A DNA stretch of 64,000 bases from Ailurus styani (lineage: Eukaryota > Chordata > Mammalia > Carnivora > Ailuridae), in assembly GCA_002007465.1 (NCBI GenBank), contig LNAC01000743.1, forward strand, positions 408,407-472,406, given 5' to 3'. Below the pieces are notes generated by a model that saw only the letters and a program-made list of their open reading frames with translations, made no database searches and was not told the DNA's origin. The translations under genes were made by a program, and so were the position numbers. Below, one piece after another: positions 36,257 to 48,493 of the stretch (positions are counted from its first letter, which is position 1; the number at the start of each line of letters is the position of its first letter).

Positions 36257-36512
36257 CAGCTCTTTTTTGAATACTGTTTGCATGATATCTATTTTTTTAT
36301 CCTTTTACTTTCAACCTGCTTGTATTTTTGAATCTAAAGTTTTTCTCTTATCTACAGCATAGAGTTGAATCATGTTTCAATTTTTTCTGTCAATCTATAC
36401 CTTTTGATTGAGGTTTTAATCTGTTTACATTTAATTAATTACTGAGTTAGGACCTATATTCTTTTCATTTTTCTTTTTGTTTTCTACATGTCTAATGCCA
36501 CTTTGTTCCTTT

Positions 36513-36707
36513 TTTTTAAAGATTTTATTTATTTATTTCACAGAGGGAGAGAGATCACAAGGAGGCAGAGAGGCAGGCAGAGAGAGAGGGGGAAGCAGGC
36601 ACCCTGCTGAGCAGAGAGCCCGATGTGGGCCTTGATCCCAGGACCCTGAGATCATGACCTGAGCCGAAAACAGAGGCTTTAACCCACTGAGCCAACCAGG
36701 CGCCCAA
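36513..36707 (-). mobile_element. CAN SINE, mustelid type
   Basis: Reverse complement SINE with TSD ccactttgttccttt (36498-36512) and ccactttattccttt (36708-36722), one mismatch. Confidence 0.95.
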
Positions 36708-37690
36708 CCACTTTATTCCTTTACTCCTCCATTGCTGCCTTCATTTTTGTTAAATAAATATTTTCCAATGTATCACTTTAATTATTTTGTTTCTTTTATT
36801 ATATTTTTGAGTCATTTTCTTAATGGTTAGCCTAGGGATTACAAATAACAATTTAACTTTTAAAATCTAGTTCTGATTAATACAAGCATAATTTCAATAG
36901 TATACAAAAACTTTGCTTCTAAATAATTCTATTCTCTCTCCCTTCCATTTTGCTATTATGTCATAGAAATTATGTCTTTATGCATTGTGTGTCAATGAAA
37001 AGATTTAGAATTATTGCTTTATGAAACTTTATTTCAAATCAGATAGGAGGAAAAGTTACAAATGAAAAATTAATTATGCTATCTTTTATATTTATCTATG
37101 TATTTATTTTACTAGTTTTTTCTTCAATATGGATTTATGTTACTCTCTAATGCCCACTTATTTCAGTCTGAAGACATCTCTTTATTATTTTTTGTAGGGC
37201 AGATTTTCTAGCAATGGAATTTCTCATTTTGTTTAAAAACTCTGGGAATGTCTTAATTTCTTGTTCATTGTTGAATGGTAGTTTAATGGGAGAACATATT
37301 TTTGAGGTGTTTTTTTTTTCTTTCAACAATTTGAATATGTCATCCTACTGACCTCTGGACTTCATTGGTTCTGATGGGAAATTACCTGTAAATCTTATTA
37401 AATATTCTTTGTAAGAATGAGCCCCTTTTCACTTGCTACTTTCAGGTTATCTCTGTCTTTCTATTCCAAGAGTTTGATTATGTTGTGTACTGGTGTTTAT
37501 CCGAGTTTATTGAGATTATAAAATCTGTGAATTAATGAATTTTACCCAGTTTTGGGGTGGTTTTGATGATCATTTCTTCAAATATTATTTTTTCCCTTTC
37601 GTTCTTTCCTCTGAATTTAAGACTCCCATTATTCATATATTTTTCCATCTGGTGGTATGCCACAGGTGTCTGAAACTTTGTTCATCCTTT

Positions 37691-40600
37691 ATTGTTTTTA
37701 TTTTAATTCCAGTTTTTTAATATACAGTATCATATTAGAGTCATGTGTACAATATAATAATTTAACACTTCTTTATTTCATTCTATGCTCATCACAAGTG
37801 CACTCCTGAACATTTGTCACATATTTAACACATCCTCAAACCCACCACACCTCTGGTAACAATCATTTTGTTCTTTATAGTTAAGAATGTCTTTCTTGGT
37901 TTGCCTCTATCACTCTTTTTATTCCCCTTAGTTCATTTCCTTATTTTGTTAAATTAAACATATTGGTGAGATCATATGGTATCTGTCTATCTCTGCCCAA
38001 CTTATTTTGCTTAGAGTAATATTCTCTAGCTCCCATCATGTTGTTGCAAATGGCAAGGTTTCACTCTTTGTTTATGAATGAGTAATATTCCATAGTATAT
38101 ATAAATACAATATCTTCTTTATCTATTCATGGTCAATGGACAATTGGGCCACTTCCATATCTTGCCTCTTTTATAAACATAGTGGTACACATACCCTATG
38201 AATCAGTGTATTCATATTCTTTGGGAACATACCCAGAAGTGTGAATGTACAGTATATTATATTTAACTCATTGAGGAAACTTCATACTGTTTTCCTTAGT
38301 GGTTATGCCCTTTGCATTCTGACCAACAGTGCAAGAGGCCTCCTTTTCCTCCACATCCTTGGCAACACTTTTTGTTTCTTGTGTTGCTGATTTTAGCCAT
38401 TATGACAGGTGTGAGGTGATACCTCATTGTAGTTTGATTTGCATTTCCCTGATTATAATTGATGTTGAGCATATTTTCATGTGTCTGTTGGCCATCTGGA
38501 TGTCATTAGAGAAATGTCTGTTCATGACTACTGACCACTTTTAAATTAGATTATTTGTTTTTTGGGTGTTGAGTTGTGCAAGCTCTTTATGTATTTTGAA
38601 TACTAACCCTTTATCAGATATGACATTTGTAAATATCTTCTTCCATTCAGTAGGTTGTATTTTAGTTTTGTTGATTGTTTTCTTATGCTGTACAGAAGCT
38701 TTTTATTTTGATGTCATAACAATACATTATTTTTGTTTTTGTTTCTCTTGCCTCAGGAAAGCAGCTGTTAGGGCTCATGTCAAAGAAGTCACCACCTGTG
38801 TTTTGTTCTAGGATTTTTGTGGTTTCATGTCTCATATTTAGGTCTTTGATTCATTCTTAATTAATTTTTTGTACCGTGTATGGAAGTGGTCCAGTTTCAT
38901 TCTTTTGCATCTATCTGTACAGTTGTCCCAACATTTGTTGAAAAAAAATTTTCCCCCAGTGTATATTCTTTCCTTTGTCAAAAATTAATTGAACATATAG
39001 TTGTGGAATTATTTCTGTGTATTTTATTCTCTTGTAGTGATTTATGGGTCTATTTCTGTGACGGCACCATATTGTTTTTGCCACTATAGCTTTGTGGTGT
39101 AACTATAAGTCCAGAATTGGGATGTCTTCAGACTTTCTTTTGTTTTGCAAGATTGCTTTGGCTATTCAGGGACTTTTGTGATCCCACACAAATTTTAGGA
39201 TTATTTATTCCAATTCTGTGAGTCATGTGTTTGTATTTTGATACTGATTGCCATTTAATCTATAGATTGCTTTGGGTAGTGCAGATATTTTAACAATATT
39301 TGTTCTTTCAATCCATGATCATGGAATGTCTTTCCATTTCTTTGTATGGTTTCCAACTTCTTTCTTTTGTTTTTAAAGATTTTATTTATTTATTTATTTG
39401 AGAGAGAGAGGTCACAAACTGGAGGGAAGAGTAGAGGTAGAAGTAGACTCCACACTCAGCAGGAAGCTTGATGTGGGACTCAATCCCAGGAACCTGGGAT
39501 CATGAACTGAGCTGAATTCAGGCAGACACTTAACCAACTGAGCCACACAGGTGCCCCTTCAACTTCTTTCATCAGTGTTTTATAGTTTTCAGATTACAGG
39601 TCTTTCACTTCTTTGGTTACATTTATTCCTGATAATATTATTTTTGATTCAATTGTAAATTGGATTGTTTTCTTCATTTCTTTCTGCTGCTTTATCATTG
39701 AATAGAAATGCAATGGATATTTGTAGGTTAATTTTGTATCCTGTGAATTACTGAATTCATTTATCTATTCTAGCAGTTTTTTTTTTTGGTAGAGTCTTCT
39801 GGGTATTCTATATATAGTATCATATCATGTGCAAATAGTTTCAGTTTGAATTCTTCCTTACCTATTTTGATGCCTTTTATTTCATTTTGTTGTCTGATTT
39901 CTGTGGCTAGGGTTTATAGTACTATGTTGAAAAAACAGTGGTGAGAGTAGATATCCTTATCATGTTCCTGACCTTAGGGATAAAGCCCTCAGTTTTTTCC
40001 CATTGAGGATGATGTTCACTGTGGGTTTTTCATATGTGATCTTTATTATGTTGAGGTATTCTCCCTCTAACCCTACTTTGTTGAAGGTCTTTTTCATGAA
40101 TGGGTGTTGTATTTTATGAAATGCTATTCTGCATCTATTGAAAGGATCATATGGTTCTTACACTTGTTCTTACTAATGTGTGCTATCACATTGATTTACA
40201 AATATTTCATCTCCCTAGAAGCCCAGGAATAAATCCTGGGCTTTTTTTTAGTTTGTTAGTATTTCATTGAGGATTTCTGCATCTTTCAGATATTTTGGTC
40301 TGCAGTACTCTTTTCTAGTGCAGTGTTTATTTGGTTTTGGTATCATGGTAATCCTGGCTCCATGGAATGAATTTAGAAATTTTCCTTCTCTCTTTTTTTT
40401 TGGAATCATTTGAGAATAAGTTCTAACTCTTCTTTAATGTTTGGTTAAATTCACCTGTACAGCCATCCGACTCTGGACTTCTGATTGTTGGGATATTTTT
40501 TCATTAACGATTCGATTTCTCTGTTGTTTTTAGGTTTGTTGTCATTTTCCTTTTCTTCCTGTTTTGGTTTTGTAGTTTATATATTTCTAGGAACTTATCC

Positions 40601-41177
40601 ATTTTTTTCCAGTTTGTCCAATTTTTTTCTCATACAATTTTTCATAATATTATCTTATAATTATTTTCGTTGGTATTGTTATTCTCCACTCTTATTTGTG
40701 ATTTTAGTTATTTGAGTCTTTCTTCCTTTTTTCTTGATAATTCAGAGGTTTATCTTTCTTTTAATTTTTTTGAAGAATGAGCTCCTGGTTTCATTGACCT
40801 TTTTTTTATTTTTTAGTTTGTACATCATTTATTTCTGCTCCAATCATTTCCCTCCTTCTGTTGGTTTTATGTTTTGTTTTTTGTTCTTTTCCTAGCTCCT
40901 TTAGTTATAAGATTAGGTTGTTTATTTGGGACTTTTATTGCTTCCTGAGGAAGGCCTGTATTGCTATAAACCTCCCTCTTATTACAACTTTTGCCGCATC
41001 CAAAAAGTTTTGGATTGTTCTGTTTTCATTTACATTTGTTTCTACATATTATTTTTATTTCTTCTTGGACTTATTGGTTAACCTATTCATTTTTTTAATA
41101 CCATGTTATTTAACCCCCGTATATTTGTGGTCTTTCCATATGTTCTCTAGTGTTTGACTTTTGGTTCCTAGTGTTAT
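37691..41177 (-). mobile_element. LINE-1 on minus strand, 3' UTR to endonuclease, 5'-truncated
   Basis: 3' end near 37691 ('ttttaattccag'), 3' UTR, then antisense ORF2 to the endonuclease region ('tgtttgacttttggttcct') at about 41165. On the minus strand the RT motif near 39825 reads F-A-H-D, so the first catalytic aspartate is lost. Frames are broken by stops and T-rich slippage. A SINE lies at 39365-39557. Confidence 0.88.
39365..39557 (-). mobile_element. CAN SINE, older subfamily
   Basis: Reverse complement SINE; TSD tccaacttctttc (39352-39364) and ttcaacttctttc (39558-39570), one mismatch. Confidence 0.93.
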
Positions 41178-41239
41178 TTTTCTTTAAATATTTTATTTAC
41201 TTATTTATTTATTATTTACACAAAGCTTTTATTTATTTA

Positions 41240-41312
41240 TTTACATAAACCTTCAATTTGTAAAAAAAAATTGCACTACCTATGAAGTGCAATAAAGTGA
41301 TGTATGCCTGTA
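41240..41312 (-). mobile_element. Tigger1-type terminal fragment
   Basis: 'aaccttcaatttgtaaaaa' followed by 'gtgcaataaagtgatgtatg' and 'cctgta' matches the reverse complement of the Tigger1 5' end (starting caggcatac), including the TA target at the edge. Only about 73 bases remain; the left side passes into a T-rich tail-like stretch. Confidence 0.75.
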
Positions 41313-41505
41313 CACTTGGATATATAGATATAAATGGTATAGATATAGATAGGTGGATACAAATTTTCTCAATATTTTCAAGCATTGCATATCTTCTGTT
41401 TTCAAAGTTAATTTGTTAACATACTTCTAAATAGTTGCAACAAACATTTTGGATAGCACCTAGAAATATTTGTATAGTAAGCAGTTTAGAAGTATTTTCC
41501 TCCTG

Positions 41506-41990
41506 TATTAGATTCTTATTTAGGCTGTGACAAATTACCACAAGTTTAGTGGCTTAAAAGAGTATAAATTTATTATTTTACAGTTCTTGAGGGCAGATGT
41601 CTGAACAAATCAAGGCACTGGTGAGACTGTGTTGTATTCCGAAAGCTTTGTAGGAGAATACATTTTCTTGCTTTTTGCCAGTTTCTAGAGTTTGCCAGAA
41701 TTCCTTGCCTCAATATCCATCTCCATTTTTAAATCCAGAAAGGTCTGGTTGAGTTCTTACAATGCAACTTCTCTGGTTTTGACTCTACTTTTTCCTTCTT
41801 TACCCATTAAGGACTTTATGAATATATTGGGCACACTAGGAAAACCCAGATAGTTTCTTTATCTTAATATAATATCATTAGCCATCTTAATTTCACCCTC
41901 AAATGTATTTACTTCTTGCTATGTAATATAACATATATAAAAATTTCAAGGATTAAGATTTAGACATTTTGGGGTATTCTGCCTGCCACA
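41506..41990 (+). mobile_element. MLT1-like solo LTR (ERVL-MaLR)
   Basis: Begins 'tgtattagattcttatttag', with 'gtgacaaattaccacaag', 'gtggcttaaaagagtataaa', 'tttattattttacagttctt', an internal 'ccttgcctcaatatccatct' block, and ends 'attctgcctgccaca'. The order follows the MLT1 LTR consensus and the ends are TG...CA. No internal retroviral genes accompany it, so it is a solo LTR of an old non-autonomous mammalian element. Confidence 0.8.
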
Positions 41991-42310
41991 TAATATCTTA
42001 ATTTTTGAAAAGCAACTTTTAGTACTGTATGTTTAAAAGGTCTCTAAACATATTTTAATAAAAGAGATTCAACAACTTTGATCTTTGAGATATATCCAAG
42101 AAAGTCAAGAATTGTCTTGGAAATTAGGGTAATTTCTGACATACTAGGTTCATTCAGGTTTTTAGGATATTAAATTCTGGTCAACTTTAAGTGACTCATT
42201 CCACAAGTTAGAATCCGACCAGATGTAAAAATATTTCCTTGTGTTCTAGTTTCAAATTATAGATAAACACTCCTCTTTCTTCTTAGTACAAACCATTTAT
42301 ACTCTTAAAA

Positions 42311-42470
42311 TCTCAATATTCTCATTTGCAAGATATAAATACCAAGAGCAACTACCTCATAGAATGTGGTAAGGATTTAATGAATTAATGAATACAAAGA
42401 ATTTAACACTATCTGTTGGACATCATAGATGTTTAATAGTATGCTTATATAATAATAGCATTATTATTTC
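42311..42470 (+). mobile_element. MIR (ancient tRNA-derived SINE)
   Basis: 'attctcatttgcaagatata', 'actacctcatagaatgtggt', 'aaggatttaatgaattaatg', 'gacatcatagatgtttaata' and a terminal 'ataataatagcattatta' follow the MIR core and 3' consensus order. Confidence 0.82.
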
Positions 42471-42692
42471 ATTTTTATATTCTAAGTGCAAATTTTACTG
42501 GAGGCCTTCTTAGCTTTTAGACAAAACACATTTATATTCCAAATAGAAATAAATAAGAGTTGTTCCTTGTTTTCATTAAACTATGAAATTTTCTATGAAT
42601 TTGAAAAATAAAAAGGTGCATGTGTAATTCTGTTCTTTTTTCATTGTCAATATCTTAAGCCATACAAATTTTAAGTTAAAAAGCATGAGAGA

Positions 42693-42891
42693 GGGCGCCT
42701 GGGTGGCTCAGTGGGTTAAGGCCTCTGCCTTCGGCTCAGGTCATGATCTCAGCGTCCTGAGATCGAGGCCCGCATTGGGCTCTCTGCTCAGCGGGGAGCC
42801 TACTTCCTCCTCTCTCTCTCTGCCTGCCTCTCTGCCTACTTGTGATCTGATCTCTCTCTGTGTCAAATAAATAAATAATAATTAAAAAAAA
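42693..42891 (+). mobile_element. CAN SINE, mustelid type
   Basis: Complete SINE; short TSD catgagaga (42684-42692) and cgtgagaga (42892-42900). Confidence 0.95.
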
Positions 42892-42900
42892 CGTGAGAGA

Positions 42901-43713
42901 TACTTTTTGGTGAGTTTTTCCAAAGAAGTTTATAACTGTTAAATATGGTTTGAATGCTCTCTTATCATAACTAAGTACAGCTTGACCTTTAAATTTAACT
43001 AAACAATTTATCTGTTAATGTCTAAACTTAAACATGATAAGCCAGATAGCAAGATTTAATTTGCATATTTTTGCGTATTTTTAAAATATAAGCGAAATCC
43101 GTATGGACTTTACTAGATATACGTATATAAAACTATCGTTATAGTTTCTCTATCTTATCCCTGTATATGCTTTATTAAAAATATAGGGGCATTCTTCTTT
43201 TACTGTTTTTTTTTATCTTCAAGTTTTTATGTGTAGAACCCCCATAAATAATCTCAACTTGACAGTTATAAGGAGGAATACCATTTTAAAAATCAGGCAG
43301 CATCATTTGTATTTTAACTTCCATGAGAATGGTATATTGTGTCTGTATTAAGAATCTGGCACTAAACATTAAATATGTCATTTCCTTTCTTATCTCATCC
43401 TTTGATAATTTTTAATGTATGAGATGTTTCAAAGAAACATGTAAAACATCTAAATACATTATTTTTGCACTAATAATTAAAGTATTTACTGAATATCTGA
43501 ATTTAAGGTATTTATTAAATTCCCTGAAGTCATATGACACACTGCTAATTTCAAACTAAATTTTCTGGGTCTTGTAGATTTATGTATGATATTAGATAAT
43601 CCATCTTCTATTCCTTAAAAAAAGAGACAAGATGAACTTCTAAATTAATACAGATGCATGGATTATCATAATTTCATAAAGACAAAGGGAATACTTACAA
43701 TTGTGGCACGAGC
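42901..43713. other. Unassigned AT-rich sequence
   Basis: No gene. A 20-base stretch at 43213-43235 ('tttatcttcaagtttttatg') matches the extreme L1 3' end in antisense and may be a minute L1 remnant; otherwise nothing recognised. Confidence 0.5.
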
Positions 43714-43727
43714 CTTGTTTGACATTT

Positions 43728-43915
43728 TTTAAGATTTAGTTATTTATTTGAGAGAGAGAGAGAGAATAAAAGAGAGTGAGATGAGAGGGGAAGGTCAGAG
43801 GGAGAAGCAGACCCCCTGCTGAGCAGGGAGCCCAATGTAGGACTCCATCCCAGGACTCCAGGATCATGACCTGAGCTGAAGACAGTTGCTCAACCAACTG
43901 AGCCATCCAGGAATT
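43728..43915 (-). mobile_element. CAN SINE, older subfamily
   Basis: Reverse complement SINE with TSD cttgtttgacattt at 43714-43727 and 43916-43929 (perfect). Confidence 0.94.
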
Positions 43916-43929
43916 CTTGTTTGACATTT

Positions 43930-44581
43930 CTTGAAGCTAAATAATTTATTACCTTTTACGCAGACTAGTCAGAGGTAGTGAAAGTTACTGAAAAAATTGC
44001 ATTTTCTCAAAGCTTTGTAATTTATTCCTCAAAGTCACAGTGGAGGATATGGCTGTGTTGTCACTTTACCAACAGATTGCACATTAGCATTAAAAAATTG
44101 TCTCAGCTCTTTTTAAATGTGATACAGTTATTACTTTTTAATTATCAGAATATATATGAACAGCTTTTCTTTGAAGGGGGGATAAGAGTACTTAAATAAA
44201 AAAGTAAGAGCATAGTAATTGAATCTGTATTTAGATTCTGGAGGCTCAAAAACTGAAGAAACAATAATGGACTCTGAATAAGCTCTATATTTTTTTCAGT
44301 TACATAAATTTTCCATTTAATTTATATAAATAATTTATATTTCAATAATGTACATTATATAATTTATTTTATTCATAAAATTATATCCAACATGTTGTTA
44401 AATTTATCACTCCCAATTCTAACATACAGTGATATTGTCTCCTTTAGATTCAGTACTTTGATACTAATTTCAGTACTTTGATACTAATATAACATAATTA
44501 TGTTTCATCATGGAAGGGGGATAAATATAAGAAGAAAATATTTATGTTATATATAATTTTATTTTAATATCAAAACTTATA
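43930..44581. other. Unassigned, strongly AT-rich sequence
   Basis: No gene or repeat family recognised. Includes an AT-only-like stretch at 44300-44390 and the tandem duplication at 44451-44490. Confidence 0.5.
44451..44490. repeat. 20-base tandem duplication
   Basis: cagtactttgatactaattt followed directly by cagtactttgatactaatat; 19 of 20 bases are identical. Confidence 0.95.
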
Positions 44582-44758
44582 TGGCACCTGGATGGCTCAG
44601 TGGGTTAAAGCCTCTGCCTTCGGCTCAGGTCATGATCTCAGGGTCCTGGGATTGAACACTGCATCTGGCTCCCTGCTCTGCAGGGAGCCTGCTTCCTCCT
44701 CTCTCTCTGCCTGCTTGTGATCTCTCTCTCTCTGTCAAATAAATAAAGTTTTTAAAAA
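44582..44758 (+). mobile_element. CAN SINE, mustelid head, shortened body
   Basis: Head 'ggcacctggatggctcagtg' with 'gttaaagcctctgccttcgg', a reduced CT region and 'aaataaataaagtttttaaa' tail. Confidence 0.93.
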
Positions 44759-44879
44759 ATGTTATATTTTACTATCTATAATTTTATCACTGAAATAATC
44801 ATTTTGTATTTGTATTTGTTTAATTAAATGATTTTTAAATTGGAAGTGCAGTAGTTACTTATACTACATTTCTAATAGT

Positions 44880-45470
44880 ATATTGTTGTGGATTTTTATT
44901 ATTTTGGAATAATTTTTGAGAAAATCTGTAAAGTGCATACAGAGAATTCCTGTGTAGCTGTCACCAAGTTGCCCTAATGTTAACATTTTACATAACGGAT
45001 ACATTTATCAAAACTAAAACACCAACAGTGCTAAAATACAACTATAGACACTATTCAATTTAAACCTGCTTTTCCAATAATATTCTTTCTCAATTACAGA
45101 ACCCAATTCAGGACACCACATTGCATTTAGTTGTCATGTCTTCTTTGTCTTTTTGAATCTATGACAATGTCTCATGAATTTGACACTTCTGAAGAGTACT
45201 AGTCAGGGGTATTTTCTAGAATGTCCTTCAATTTGTGTTTGGGTTTGTCTGATTATTAGACTGTGTTTATGGGTTTTGTGAAAGAATAATAGAAGTGTAA
45301 AATGCTTTCTTTTTTTATATTATATCTGAAGGTACATAATATCTATATGACATCACCAGTGATATTATCCTTGAACACTTGCTTAAGGTAATTTCTGTCA
45401 CGTTTCTCTACTGTAAAGTTGCTCTTTTTCTCTTTCTATATTCTACCCTTCAGAGTCAAGTCTCTAAGTC
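44880..45470. repeat. Ancient interspersed repeat, probably L1M/L1ME 3' UTR
   Basis: 'aagtgcatacagagaattcc', 'acattttacataacggatac', 'caggacaccacattgcattt', 'agttgtcatgtcttctttgt', 'agagtactagtcaggggtat' and 'tttctctactgtaaagttgc' occur in the order of a common old mammalian repeat that I associate with L1M/ME 3' UTRs. Family and strand are uncertain. Confidence 0.5.
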
Positions 45471-45473
45471 TGA

Positions 45474-45564
45474 TTGATAGATAGGTGATAGAGATGATAT
45501 GTAGACAGATGATAGATAGATGATAGATAGATAGATAGATAGATAGATAGACAGATAGATAATA
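45474..45564. repeat. (GATA)n microsatellite
   Basis: Imperfect then pure GATA/TAGA units, with about eight consecutive perfect units near 45520-45550. Confidence 0.96.
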
Positions 45565-46034
45565 GATTTTATCTGCTTTATTGGGTTATAACTTACATAC
45601 CATAAAGTATACTCATTTAAATTATACAATTTTATAGGTTTTTAGTGTATTCATAGAATTGTGCAACCATCACCACTATCTAACTTTGGAATATTTTTGT
45701 CACCCCAGAAACCCTATATCCATTAGCCATCATCCCTAATTACTAAAACCCCCTTTTGCTATTGGTAACCATTAATTTACTATCTGTCCCTACTGGTTTG
45801 CTTGCTCTGGACAGTTATTATAAATAGAATGGTTTATTTATAGTTTTCTGTAATTTAAAACATAGCATACTGTAATGAAAACATTCATACTTTCAAGGTT
45901 TATCCCTATTAGAACATGTATATCATTGCTTCAATTCCTATCTGCTTTTCCCCCCATAATTGTGGTTAAAAAAATGACTTAAATGTACCGTCTTAAACAT
46001 TTTTAAGTTTACAGTTCAGTTCAGTAGTGGTTTT

Positions 46035-46228
46035 CTTTTTACGATTTTTTATTTATTTATTTGACAGAGAGAGAGAGATCACAAGTAGGCAGAGAGGCAG
46101 GCAGAGAGAGGGGGAAGCAGGCTCCCTGCTGAGCAGAGAGCCCGATATGGGCCTCGATCCCAGGACCCTGAGATCATGACCTGAGCCGAAGGCAGAGGCT
46201 TTAACCCACTGAGCCACTCAGGCGCCCA
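46035..46228 (-). mobile_element. CAN SINE, mustelid type
   Basis: Reverse complement SINE; TSD agttcagtagtg at 46018-46029 and 46229-46240. Confidence 0.95.
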
Positions 46229-46632
46229 AGTTCAGTAGTGTTTTGTTGATGAATAATATCTCATTGTATGGGGATACCACATATTGTTCAGCCTGTCATT
46301 GCTCAATAGCTATTTTTTTGTCTTCCCACCTTTGGCTATTATGAATAATGTTGCCACACCTATTGTTGGAACATGTTTTCAATTCTCTCAGGTGTATACC
46401 TAGGATTATATTTGCTGGATTATATGATAACTCTGTTTGACTTTTGAGAAATGGCCAAACTGTTTTCCAAAGTAGCTGTATCATTTTACATTCCCATCAA
46501 CCAGTTGCTCCACATCTGCCCAACACTTGTTATTATTTTCTTTTTTATTATAACAATCATAGCAAATGTGAAGTGATATTTTGTGATTTTAACTTGCATT
46601 TTTCTAATGACTAATAATGTTGAGCATCTTTT

Positions 46633-46817
46633 TTTTAAAGATTTAATTTATTTATTTGAGAGTGAGAGAGAGAGAGCAAGAAGAGGAAGAGAGGGACAAG
46701 TAGACTTTGTGCTGAGCACAGAGCCTGACATGGGGCTCAGTCCCATGACCATGAGATTGTCACTTGAGCTGAAATCAAGCGTCAGATGCTCAACTGACTG
46801 AGCCAACCAGGCACCCA
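46633..46817 (-). mobile_element. CAN SINE, older subfamily
   Basis: Reverse complement SINE; TSD tgttgagcatctttt (46618-46632) and tgctgagcatctttt (46818-46832), one mismatch. Confidence 0.95.
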
Positions 46818-47410
46818 TGCTGAGCATCTTTTATCTTTCTACTGGTCATTGGTATAATTTTTCTCTGTATAAATGTGTAGTGAAATTCTTTACTGTTATT
46901 TATGTTTTTTTATTGTTGAGTGGTAGTAGTTTTCTATGCATTATGGGTACATTGTCTTATCACATATATAATTTACATTTTTTCAATTTTATTTACTAAT
47001 TTATTTTTATTTTTTAAAATTAACATATAATATATTATTTGCTTCAGGGGTACAGGTCTGTGATTCAACAGTCTTACACAATTCACAATGCTCACCATAG
47101 CCCATGCCCTCCACAGTGTCCATCACACAGCCACCCCATCCCTCCTACTCCCCTCCACTCTAGCAACCCTCAGTTTGTTTCCTGAGATTAAGAGTCTCTT
47201 ATGGTTTGTATCTCTCTGTGGTTTGGTACCATTTCTTCTTCTCTTCTCCCATGATCCTTTGCTTTGTTTCTCAAATTACACATATCAGCAAGATCATACG
47301 ATAACTGTCTTTTTCTGTTTGATTTATTTTGCTTAGCCTAATACCCTCTAGCTCCATCTACGACATTGCAAATGGCAAGATTTCATTTTTGATGGATGCA
47401 TAATATTCCA

Positions 47411-47414
<4 letters not shown>

Positions 47415-47458
<44 letters not shown>
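47415..47458. repeat. (GT)n microsatellite
   Basis: About 22 nearly pure GT units at the 'attccatgg...' position of the L1 3' region. Confidence 0.97.
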
Positions 47459-47459
<1 letters not shown>

Positions 47460-48118
47460 TATATCACATCTTCTTTATCCATTCATCTTCCAATGGACTT
47501 CTAGGTTTTTTCCATAGTTTGGTTTTATGGAAATTGCTGCTATAAACATTGAGGTACACGTGCCCCTTCAGATCACTACATTTATACTTTTGCAGTAAAT
47601 AGTAGTGCAGTTGCTGGATTGTAGGGTAACTCTATTTTCAACTTTTTGGGGAACCTCCATGCTGTTTTCCAGAATGACTGCACCAGCTTGCATTCTCACC
47701 AACTGTGTAGGAAGGTTCCCCTTTCTCCACATCCTTGCTAACATCTGTCATTTCCTGTCTTGTTAATTTTAGCCACTCTGCTTGGTGCAGGGTGACATCT
47801 CACTGTATTTCCATGATGCCAAATGTTGTTGAACACTGTCATGTGTCTGTTGTCAACTTGGATGTCTTTTTTGTAGAAATGTCTATTCATGTCTTCTGCC
47901 CATTTCTTGATTGGATTATTTGTTCTTTGAGTATTGAGTATGATAAGTTCTTTATAGATTTTGGATACTAGTTCTTTATCTTCTATGTCATTTGCAAATA
48001 TCATCTCCCATTCTGTCAGTTGCCTTTGACTTAATCAAAGAAAGGACAAGAACCGTATGATACTCTCAATAGATGCAAAAAACAAAAACAAACATTTGAC
48101 AAAGCACAGCATCTTTTA

Positions 48119-48493
48119 TTGACTAAAACTCTTCACAGTGTAGGGAAAGAAGGTACATATGTCGATATCATAAAAGCCATCTATGAAAAACCCACAGGGA
48201 ATATCATTCTCAATGGGGAAAAACTGAGAGCTTTTCCCCTAAGGTCAGGAACACAGCAGGGACGTCCACTATCACCACTGCTATTCAACATGGTACTGGA
48301 AGTCTTAGCGTCAGCAATCAGACAACAAAAAGAAATAAAAGGCATCCGAATTGGCAAAGAAGTCAAACTCTCACTCTTTGCAGGTTATCTGATACTTTAT
48401 GTGGAAAACCCAAAAGACTCCACCCCAAAACTGCTAGAACTCATACAGGAATTCAGTAAAGTGTCAGGATATAATATAAATGCACAGAAATAA
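48119..48493 (+). pseudogene. L1 ORF2 reverse transcriptase fragment (inverted segment)
   Basis: An open frame of 124 codons covering RT blocks: [20 protein letters not shown], then [20 protein letters not shown], then [20 protein letters not shown]. The catalytic FADD motif reads F-A-G-Y, so both aspartates are lost. The frame ends at 'caga aataag' and is followed by further L1 sequence in other frames to 49385, including a 105-codon antisense frame that has no meaning of its own. Confidence 0.85.

Larger units (their letters stand above)
25925..37690 (-). mobile_element. Ancient L1M-type LINE-1, minus strand, split by later insertions
   Basis: Pieces in order on the minus strand of one old L1: 25925-26591 (3' UTR: 'cataacatgtttactattt' context, 'gtgcaaccttcatcactact'), 32595-33213 and 35293-36144 (antisense ORF2), 36257-36512 and 36708-37690 (sequence 5' of ORF2, including 'atgtcatcctactgacctct' and 'cccattattcatata'). 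The junction 33213/35293 is exact when the intervening insertion is removed: 'gactatccctgaa' continues as 'ctgtcttggcacccatgtc'. No coding potential remains. Confidence 0.8.
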
